The notes beneath the pieces are model-generated. The model had not been told where the DNA came from. It saw only the letters and a list, made by a program, of their open reading frames with translations, and made no database searches. 64,000 nucleotides of DNA from CBDBKL01 sp965116215 (GTDB taxonomy: Bacteria > Bdellovibrionota > Bdellovibrionia > Bdellovibrionales > JAKFYE01), in assembly GCA_965116215.1 (NCBI GenBank), contig OZ220494.1:372001-436000 (forward strand). Reading direction: 5' to 3'. The number at the start of each line of letters is the position of its first letter. Position 1 is the stretch's first letter. Of the stretch, positions 58,201 through 64,000 are shown piece by piece. The translations under genes and the position numbers were made by a program.

Positions 58201-58496
58201 TCTTTTAATTGTTTTTCTGCAGGATAGTTTATTTTTTCTATAAGATCAGAATTCTCAATTTGATTGATAGAATATATATATTTTGATTTTTTAATAAGTA
58301 GCTCTGCTAAGATAAAATACGTTTCTGGTAAGAAACGTGTATCTGTTAGGGTCTTCATTTTTTTTTTAGTTTCATCAATCGATTTGTTAATTTTTTGAAG
58401 GTCATCATGTAATTCTGTAGGAGTTTTTGTTTTTGTGGCTTGAGCAAATGCAATATGAGAAAGCAAGATAGATAACAAGATGAATAAACGAATCAT
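55272..58496 (-). CDS. Large periplasmic TPR protein (1074 aa)
   Basis: The protein has a signal peptide (about 1-20, ...AFAQA) and tetratricopeptide repeats over most of its length, such as ALFFIAHEYRELGQHQKMLETYQNLVNTYPKS and LNLAECYYNIGDFINAAIHYEHL. It should scaffold a periplasmic complex. Its ATG overlaps the stop of the upstream TPR gene by ATGA. The pairing fits the TPR proteins of Glt complexes. Confidence 0.8.
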   Translation of the reverse strand: MIRLFILLSILLSHIAFAQATKTKTPTELHDDLQKINKSIDETKKKMKTLTDTRFLPETYFILAELLIKKSKYIYSINQIENSDLIEKINYPAEKQLKEEAIAIYNKFINKFPKSLLQDKALFFIAHEYRELGQHQKMLETYQNLVNTYPKSKYWAESQLTIANHIYNTKKDFSLALNLYQKIIDRPTSPFTSFAHYKSGWCYIHKNKWKESLLSFEKAIQKGSATDSLNLSKIYRKTDVRRNALLAIVWPYSELKLKELKRMGAQYTDPITYFQSLSTDLTSYKKVLRKLSKRLLVKKQFTTAVHVHMESLKLSKDLDIRIKTLESLYVAIKNTEKRWPVNGLISEISKIVHQIKYSSQLDKEKKEYYLKRFEIFSRDNAIRFQERAKSTQRKLDYRLAIKAYESYLNSFPKSKYIPSIKLNLAECYYNIGDFINAAIHYEHLGMSSNFSQNRKKKILDSAIQSYTEALKNSKNLDRLQIIQVRSGIRTIGWHYIKKYKKNPIVPEILFNIGRTYYDERNFNKSTQWLSQYIKYFPKHKDVSLAVDLILDSHNQIEDYDGLIESGKAIAKNNSIKKYIRKNALEIMKQAQYKKVQIAAGKYSSPHYIKNLLKLSSKYKNSNIEINALYEAFLKSKKSLKTTYAYGEKLFSKYKNSKYTKNVIFQMGEIALKTADFKRAAKYFEIFAKKYPKDSKAQNLMENANHIREFLKDFKSARQNFQYLKNKISIARIDYLAEDWSSLKKSALSVPGTQGVYWKGLATYHTEGPEAAHSILNSITNKTTDNYEENAMAAHSLYLLSMPLKNKYKNIKIKQSHKKQIIQEKTKLLEQLTSQFIAITKLGVGEWTIASLYELGHIYQEFAQFLRTTPVPKKLTKTQVNEYRKAIHKQTKKYNLEANNYFKRCTVNAEKSEIFTPFAKGCILKKQIKIDESTNLTNRRKSKKYLENIENLHQKLYENPENINLLIKLAQEHVKNKSYLMAILTLHHASEIHPQEAKLIALQGMYYLYLNDFESAKLKFNSALKKSPKDPTALWGLMGLFNAFHYKSKVSSLQKKISKTEQPLGPIHKFVKYVM

Positions 58497-60040
58497 TTAA
58501 ATCCCTTTGCATTTGTTATTGGATTTTCTTTAGAATCTTTATTATTCTTATCATTATGACAACGACTATTGATAAGAACTTTATAATCTGGAAATTCATC
58601 TTTCCAATATTCAGTCTTAATAGGCCAGAAAATACGGTCAAATGTAATGGGAGAAATACGTTCTGATTTATATGATCTATTTTCACCTTTTTTTATAATG
58701 CGTAATTGATCAAGATTTGTAGAGTAATTAAGAAATTCAATCTCTTCTTTGATTTCTAAAAAATGTTTAGCTGAATTTTTTGCATTGTTTTCTATTTTTT
58801 CTTGAAGCTCACGGATAATTTGTTTTTCTTTATTCTTATAATCTTTAACAAGATTTATATAAAATGGATACTCTTGCCAATCAAATGTCTTAAGAATGCC
58901 CTGTTCGGTTCTTAGTAAGTGAATAAAATTTGCTCTTTCTTGTTCTTTATACGGAAGAAGAGAATGTGATGCAATAAGTGGATTTTCGTCTAAAGGTCTT
59001 CTTAATTTAATATCTCTTATTGCAGAGTCAAAATTTTTATGAAATTTTTTAACTTCATTTTTTACGGCATTATAATGACAGAGTTGTTTATAAATTAACA
59101 TCCTTAAAACATGTATTTCAGGGTCAATAGAGGCACGGTAATAGGGAATCTCTAAGGTTTCTAATAAACCAAGAGCTTTAGAGAAGTCTTTAAGGTAAAA
59201 AAGTGTCCAGGCTTTTTCCAATAAAAGACGACCCTCTTCTCTTAGAGGAGGTTTTGCTTCTTTATAAAATTCAAAAGCTTTATTAAACTCTTTTTTTTCA
59301 AATAGAATACGGGCTAATTGAATGATAACTTTTTGCTTTATTCTTTCATGAGTTGTTGGAGATTCATATTGAGCTTTAAGTTTGTTGTAAGCGGAATCCG
59401 TACGATCTCTGGCAACTTCTCCTAATGCTATAAGGTATTGTTTTTGTTGCCCCCAATATGTATTGGGCTTTATTTTTTCAAATTCTGCATCTGCCCATTT
59501 TTTAAAACCGTGTATGAGATTGTACATTCCCAAGTGATAACTGACGAAGCTTTGTATGTCTGGGTGTAAGACTCCAAATTCATTTGTTGAAATAAGCTCT
59601 GAGGCGATTTCATCATGGGCATAGAGTCCATTTTGTGCAATGAGACTTAACTGGTGCAAAGCTGCTGAGCCTATTGAGGTTCCAATTCGTCTATGTGCTA
59701 TAGATTTTAGAATATGAGAGGCCCCGTAAGTGAGCCCTACTTTATGTAGAGTGAGGCTTAATAAATAATAGGCCTCATCTTGCTCATCTGTTCCTGCATT
59801 TTTGATAACTTGAGTAGATATTTTGACAGCCTGAGAAAAATCTTTGTCATCTAAGATCTTCTTAATGGTGTTAAAAAATTCAGGGTTTATAGGAGTATAC
59901 TTAAAAGGTTTCGAGTTTTTTAATGTTACAGGAAGAGGTTGATCACTTTTACCTGGTGTTGATATATATTGTGCGTTTAAAGTGCTATTTAGAGAAAAAA
60001 TAATAAAAAAAAGTAAAGGAATTTGTTTCCATTGATTCAT
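58493..60040 (-). CDS. Exported TPR protein (515 aa)
   Basis: The protein has a signal peptide (about 1-24) and helical TPR-like repeats (AYYLLSLTLHKVGLTYGASHIL, ILFEKKEFNKAFEFYKEAK, AWTLFYLKDFSKALGLLETL). The C-terminal part is coiled and charged. It starts three bases after the beta-barrel gene and overlaps the 1074-aa TPR gene by ATGA, so the three form one operon. Confidence 0.78.
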   Translation of the reverse strand: MNQWKQIPLLFFIIFSLNSTLNAQYISTPGKSDQPLPVTLKNSKPFKYTPINPEFFNTIKKILDDKDFSQAVKISTQVIKNAGTDEQDEAYYLLSLTLHKVGLTYGASHILKSIAHRRIGTSIGSAALHQLSLIAQNGLYAHDEIASELISTNEFGVLHPDIQSFVSYHLGMYNLIHGFKKWADAEFEKIKPNTYWGQQKQYLIALGEVARDRTDSAYNKLKAQYESPTTHERIKQKVIIQLARILFEKKEFNKAFEFYKEAKPPLREEGRLLLEKAWTLFYLKDFSKALGLLETLEIPYYRASIDPEIHVLRMLIYKQLCHYNAVKNEVKKFHKNFDSAIRDIKLRRPLDENPLIASHSLLPYKEQERANFIHLLRTEQGILKTFDWQEYPFYINLVKDYKNKEKQIIRELQEKIENNAKNSAKHFLEIKEEIEFLNYSTNLDQLRIIKKGENRSYKSERISPITFDRIFWPIKTEYWKDEFPDYKVLINSRCHNDKNNKDSKENPITNAKGFK

Positions 60041-60043
60041 AAC

Positions 60044-60742
60044 TTAGAGAGCCTCACTGAGTAGGGGAGAAGTTGGTTTTGAAGAGTTACCTAATTGTAT
60101 ATCTAAGCCGATAGATATTACCATGATGGCCTTTAAGCCTAAACTGACTTTCCTATCAGAATTTTTAAATATAATTTCTCTAAAATCAATTTTAATAGAT
60201 GTTTTTGGGCTTGTAAAATATCTGAGATAAAAACCAACATTGAAAATAGGTTTAAAACCAGAATGACTTAATTTTCCAACACCGGCTCCAACAAGAAAAT
60301 TAATATCACTCCAAACTAGAGCTTTATTAAAGAGAAGGTTTTTACTATAAATAGGAGTATAGATTAAACTTGTTGTTATATAATATTTGAAAAAGTTAAA
60401 ATATAAGGGGTGTTTTAGTGTTTTATCAAAATCTTTCTTCAAGTTTTCTGATAGATTAGTATCCATTGAAAATGTGTAGTTCAAGTTAGCAATTTCCCAA
60501 GCTATAAAGTCATTTAAGTTATGTGTGAGAGAGAGGCCTAAGTTAAATCCTCGGGTAATAGAATCTGAGGGTAAAAAATCGGCATGAAAAGTCAGTCCGT
60601 TTTTTAAGAAGTATTTGCGGTTTTGGACAGCAACAAGTTGAGGTAGGTCATAGATATCTCCAGCTTCATCATTACTGGCTTGCACTATTGGTGTGGTAAA
60701 AAAACATAAAAAAAACAGTATGAAACTTAAAAAAAATTTCAA
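60044..60742 (-). CDS. Predicted outer-membrane beta-barrel protein, first gene of the TPR operon
   Basis: The 232-residue protein has a signal peptide (...TPIVQAS) and alternating strands typical of an eight- to ten-stranded barrel (FHADFLPSDSITRGFNLGLSLTHNL; FLVGAGVGKLSHSGFKPIFNVGFYLRYF). TTG 60742 is chosen because GAGGGGGA lies just upstream (60748-60755); an in-frame ATG at 60790 has no SD. It may correspond to the GltA/GltB class of outer-membrane partners. Confidence 0.65.
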   Translation of the reverse strand: MKFFLSFILFFLCFFTTPIVQASNDEAGDIYDLPQLVAVQNRKYFLKNGLTFHADFLPSDSITRGFNLGLSLTHNLNDFIAWEIANLNYTFSMDTNLSENLKKDFDKTLKHPLYFNFFKYYITTSLIYTPIYSKNLLFNKALVWSDINFLVGAGVGKLSHSGFKPIFNVGFYLRYFTSPKTSIKIDFREIIFKNSDRKVSLGLKAIMVISIGLDIQLGNSSKPTSPLLSEAL

Positions 60743-61194
60743 TATATCCCCCTCGTAGAATATCAATGTAATATATTTAAATCTTAACATGCAAATTTAG
60801 AAATAAAACTAAAATACAAAGAGGAATTAGGTTATTTAAGTGTCTATTTTTTATGGGATTAAGATTTCTATTTTTATGTCGGTTTAGAAAGGCTGCCTGA
60901 AAACCTCTTATTTTGAAACAAATCTGAATCTAAAAATAGTGCGTAGTTTCAAAATCTATTTTTACATTTTGATCCATAGCATTATGAGGTTTCTGGTCTT
61001 TAATCTAGAGGGGGGTTTGCTTTTCTTGATTGAAATAAACATAGAGTTTGAATACTCTTATTTATTCAACAAAACATATTCTCGTTGAGTCTTTTTTTAA
61101 AAGACAGATAAATTATATTTTTTAACCAATAGAGATTTGATATTTGTATTCTAAATTTCATTATAGGAACTGTGTATACAAAGGCGGTTTAGCA
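60743..61194. other. Divergent promoter region, no gene seen
   Basis: There are 452 AT-rich bases between the TPR operon and leucine dehydrogenase. It must carry promoters for both. No clear hexamers, ORF or RNA are recognised. Confidence 0.4.
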
Positions 61195-62304
61195 ATGATA
61201 TTTGATTTAGTTGAGAAATATGGAGAGCATGAAGAAATTCTATTTTGTTATAATAAGGATGCTCATCTCAAAGCCATTATTGCAATTCATAATACTGCTC
61301 TTGGTCCTGCTCTGGGTGGGACGCGAATGTGGAATTACCCCTCTGAGGAGGAAGCCCTTATTGACGTATTAAGGCTGTCTAAAGGAATGACCTATAAGGC
61401 TGCGGTGGCTGGTTTAAATCTGGGTGGTGGAAAAGCCATTATTATTGGAGACCCTAAAAAAGATAAAACGGAGAGGCTATTTAGGGCCTATGGGCAGTAT
61501 ATTAACTCCTTGAACGGTAGATATATCACTGCAGAAGATGTGGGGACGACAGTTAGAGATATGGAATATGTCTATATGCAAACTCCTTGGGTTACGGGTA
61601 TTTCAGAAGATCTAGGAGGGTCTGGAGATCCTAGTCCTTATACAGCACGTGGTGTGCTTATGGGTATTAAGGCTTGTATTCAATGGGCATTAAAAACAGA
61701 TTCTTTAAAGGGGATAAGAGTTGCTGTTCAAGGCTTAGGTAATGTGGGCAAACATCTTGTTGAATATCTTCACAAGGAAGAAGCAGAAATTCTAGTGTCT
61801 GATATTGATAAAGATAAGGTCCGTCGTATTGTAGAACTTTATGGGGTAAAGGCTATAGATCCTGAAAAAATCTTATTTTCTGAATGTGATGTCATTGCAC
61901 CGTGTGCATTAGGATCTATTGTCAACGACAACAGCATTGAAAAGTTCAAAGCATCTATTATAGCTGGAGGAGCAAATAACGTTCTTGCAGAAGAGCGACA
62001 TGGGCAACTATTAAAAGAACAGGGTTTTCTTTATGCCCCTGATTACGTTATCAATGCGGGCGGACTTATGAATGTTTTTGTGGAGTTAGAAGGCTATACG
62101 GAAGCTCGTGTTTTAAGTCATACAAAAAATATCTACGATAATCTTATTAAAATTTTTGAAATCAGTAAAAAAGAGAATGTTCCTACAAATAAAGCAGCTG
62201 ATTGTCTTGCTGAGAGACGTATTCATGAAATAGGACAGTTGAAGCGGAAACATACAGGTATGACCCAAAGAGTTTGGGGAACTCTTAAAGTTGATGGTCG
62301 ATAG
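61195..62304 (+). CDS. Leucine dehydrogenase (Glu/Leu/Phe/Val family)
   Basis: The 369-residue enzyme has GPALGGTRMWNY, the catalytic Lys in LNLGGGKAII, AEDVGTTVRDM and a Rossmann fold (VAVQGLGNVGKHL). Length and GGTRMW style fit leucine dehydrogenase of Bacillus type. It deaminates branched-chain amino acids with NAD+. ATG 61195 has AAGGCGG upstream; an earlier TTG at 61144 adds 17 residues without SD. Confidence 0.9.
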   Translation: MIFDLVEKYGEHEEILFCYNKDAHLKAIIAIHNTALGPALGGTRMWNYPSEEEALIDVLRLSKGMTYKAAVAGLNLGGGKAIIIGDPKKDKTERLFRAYGQYINSLNGRYITAEDVGTTVRDMEYVYMQTPWVTGISEDLGGSGDPSPYTARGVLMGIKACIQWALKTDSLKGIRVAVQGLGNVGKHLVEYLHKEEAEILVSDIDKDKVRRIVELYGVKAIDPEKILFSECDVIAPCALGSIVNDNSIEKFKASIIAGGANNVLAEERHGQLLKEQGFLYAPDYVINAGGLMNVFVELEGYTEARVLSHTKNIYDNLIKIFEISKKENVPTNKAADCLAERRIHEIGQLKRKHTGMTQRVWGTLKVDGR

Positions 62305-62421
62305 ATGGGATGATTACACAATGGTGTGGATTAGAGTCTTGGCTTTTTTATGCCAAATACGATCTAAATACTGTAAACACTTTTCAATCTACTAATACAT
62401 AAGAGATATAAGTTCTTTCAG

Positions 62422-62754
62422 TTAGGATACTCTTTTCATGTACTGAAAATATTTTTTATCAAAATCCTTAGGTTTTGTGCCGTCTTTCTTAAGAAGGCCT
62501 TCCTTAAACCACATATAATGGGTTTTACAAAACCCTAATTTTTCAGCTCTTTTTCGACATTTGTTAGATAAACAAGACTTTACAAAAGGTATAGCAGGGT
62601 CAATTCTATCAACATCATCTTTAAAATATAAACCAAATCTTTTTTCCTTTTGTTTGCTTGTCTTTTGATTTTTTACTCTATATTTAGATGCTGACTCCTT
62701 TTTAAATAAAAATCGTGTTAATGGGACTTTATTTTTTACTTTATATTCAGACAT
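62422..62754 (-). CDS. Small basic protein with a Cys3His finger
   Basis: The 110-residue protein starts at ATG 62754 behind GGGAGGG, which decides against an ATG 29 codons earlier. The first half is Lys-rich. The second holds CLSNKCRKRAEKLGFCKTHYMWF, a C-x4-C-x8-C-x2-H-Y unit spaced like the one in the Lys-rich protein at 24642-25445. It is likely a nucleic-acid-binding paralogue. Function is unknown. Confidence 0.6.
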   Translation of the reverse strand: MSEYKVKNKVPLTRFLFKKESASKYRVKNQKTSKQKEKRFGLYFKDDVDRIDPAIPFVKSCLSNKCRKRAEKLGFCKTHYMWFKEGLLKKDGTKPKDFDKKYFQYMKRVS

Positions 62755-62906
62755 TAACCCTCCCTTTTTATTGAAAATATACCCCTCGAAATGCTTATCG
62801 GATAAACAGGAACAGGACTTTAGCCTTATTTCAATGTACATTATGAAAGGTATTTATATTTCATAGGATATTCCATGCAACAAAACATTCAGTAGATCAG
62901 GGAGTT

Positions 62907-63917
62907 CTATTTTTTCAGATCTATCAAAAGGGGAGCCGGATGGAAAGCATTTTGAGCTTTGTCGTTAAGACTACTGTGTCCATGCCAATTGAGTAAATAA
63001 GGGCTTAAGTTGCCATATTTTTCTTTTAGCCATAAAATCTTTTCAGTATCTTCTCCAATAAGAGGACAAGTGGATTTGAAATGAAGATTTTGTTCTTTTA
63101 GGGTTCTTTTTATGTTTTTTTGTATCTTGAGCTTATTTTTTTCTTTGGTAAAACGAGAACAATTAATGGTTTCATCAAAACCATGGTCAATATAATCACC
63201 CCAATCCATTGCCTTTATTTGCACCCAACGATTTTCCTGACAATTTATATAGGGACCTAGATTCTGCCCTAAAATGTCTTCTTCTTTTTGGAGTATGTGG
63301 TTCCAAAATCTCATTCCATTAAAATTCGCTAGCATGTCTGCATAAGAGATGACTCTTGTGGTTTTGGATCCCAGAAGATTGCTCTCAGCTTTCCATCCGA
63401 TCATGAGGGCTTGTCCCAAAGATTGACCTTTAAGATAATATTTTTTAAAATACTTGAACCCTGAACCTAAAAAGTGTCCTATTTTATCAGTTCCTAGATA
63501 GACATCTCCTATTCGAAGGATACGGGCTAAAAAGGGTTGAAAAAAATAAATGGGAGCTGCCATTATTCGTAGGAATTTGATGAGAGTGAAATTTGAATAA
63601 ATACTTTCTTTAAAGGTATAAGAGAGCAAATCTATTTTGTCATTAAAAATGACGTCTGTTCGTAACCAGGATTGAGGTTTGAATCCATTTGTAAAGTATT
63701 TTTTAAAAGCCTTGTAGAGTTGCTTTTCATGACATCCGTCTTCTAATTTATCTAAAATTTTAGTCATTCTGCTATTGAAAGATAGATTTAGTTGTTTGCG
63801 AGAATCTATTAAAGAGGCACTGGCTGTGTAGGTGGAAAAGTGATCGACTTCTGCGGCTTCAAGATATAAGGAAAAACAAACACTAAAAATAATCATTTTT
63901 GTTAGAGTATCAACCAT
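62907..63917 (-). CDS. Exported protein of unknown function
   Basis: The 336-residue protein has a signal peptide (about 1-22, ...YLEAAE). GTDKIGHFLGSG near residue 143 recalls the DK-x-GHF motif of YfiM/DUF2279 proteins. SYADMLANFNGMRFW and Cys-containing segments (NCQENRW, NCSRF) follow. SD AAGGAG precedes the ATG. I cannot assign a function. The gene's promoter lies in the last 80 bases of the window. Confidence 0.55.
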   Translation of the reverse strand: MVDTLTKMIIFSVCFSLYLEAAEVDHFSTYTASASLIDSRKQLNLSFNSRMTKILDKLEDGCHEKQLYKAFKKYFTNGFKPQSWLRTDVIFNDKIDLLSYTFKESIYSNFTLIKFLRIMAAPIYFFQPFLARILRIGDVYLGTDKIGHFLGSGFKYFKKYYLKGQSLGQALMIGWKAESNLLGSKTTRVISYADMLANFNGMRFWNHILQKEEDILGQNLGPYINCQENRWVQIKAMDWGDYIDHGFDETINCSRFTKEKNKLKIQKNIKRTLKEQNLHFKSTCPLIGEDTEKILWLKEKYGNLSPYLLNWHGHSSLNDKAQNAFHPAPLLIDLKK

Positions 63918-64000
63918 ACCACTCCTTTGTGAGAGCTAATAACTTTGAATATTGTTTTGGTTTCAATGGTCGCTGTTATCATAAAATGATTTAAACTCAC

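Noticed and set aside
60743..61194. Promoter hexamers in the divergent gap
   Set aside because: AT-rich words resembling -10 boxes are frequent in this genome, and no matching -35 at 16-18 bases stood out.
62328..62356. TTGGC/GCCAA hairpin after leucine dehydrogenase as a terminator
   Set aside because: The stem is five base pairs and no T-tract follows on either strand.

Overview
The window is a 64 kb stretch of an AT-rich, Gram-negative chromosome. An outer membrane is shown by an LptD homologue, several beta-barrel proteins and lipoproteins with a lipobox. The gene set (VKOR-DsbA fusion, ketone-body CoA transferase operon, leucine dehydrogenase, OxyR with AhpC/AhpD, and an ExbB/ExbD/FHA-AgmX/TPR cluster like the gliding machinery of Myxococcus and Bdellovibrio) points to the former Deltaproteobacteria, most likely Bdellovibrionota or a relative. 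That placement is an inference from gene content. Several genes start with TTG or GTG, and most of these have a clear Shine-Dalgarno (SD).

Layout. 0-1.7 kb: the end of an ankyrin protein and a trypsin-like protease with Sel1 repeats. 1.7-10.3 kb: a serine-hydrolase (beta-lactamase fold)/acyltransferase pair, lptD, rsmI (frameshifted), a STAS protein, an intergenic repeat cluster, an AAG-type DNA glycosylase and a coiled-coil protein. 10.4-20.9 kb: VKOR-DsbA, a GYF_2 protein, argS, an envelope operon (barrel, 949-aa lipoprotein, SurA-N-like protein), pyk and a small ORF. 20.9-23.4 kb: thiolase-scoA-scoB. 23.6-37.1 kb: a putative DUF4097-type protein, a Lys-rich zinc-finger-like protein, miaB, gamma-carbonic anhydrase, guaB, guaA, dnaE, two exported enzymes and one unknown exported protein. 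37.4-40.4 kb: an RDD protein, ahpD-ahpC and divergent oxyR with a likely OxyR operator between them.

40.4-44.4 kb looks like an accessory segment. It holds a second Sel1 protein, degenerate direct repeats, a beta-flower/DUF3800 gene pair, a broken dinD-like gene and tRNA-Asp(GUC). 44.4-50.5 kb: a formimidoylglutamase/agmatinase-like ureohydrolase, queG, a CCA/poly(A) nucleotidyltransferase, a VWA lipoprotein with Ca-binding repeats, and a small exported protein.

50.5-60.7 kb is the most interesting functional block. Reading leftward from 60.7 kb it has a beta-barrel, two large TPR proteins, a Ca2+/Na+ antiporter, an FHA + transmembrane + AgmX/PglI C-terminal protein, ExbB, and two ExbD. This resembles a Glt/Agl-type trans-envelope, proton-driven machine. 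61.2-64 kb: leucine dehydrogenase, a second protein with the Cys/His finger of the 24.6 kb gene, and an unknown exported protein.

Dispersed signals cross these regions: an intergenic repeat with four recognisable copies (1.6, 7.9, 8.1 and 45.6 kb), and a Sel1 family with two genes and one decayed fragment.
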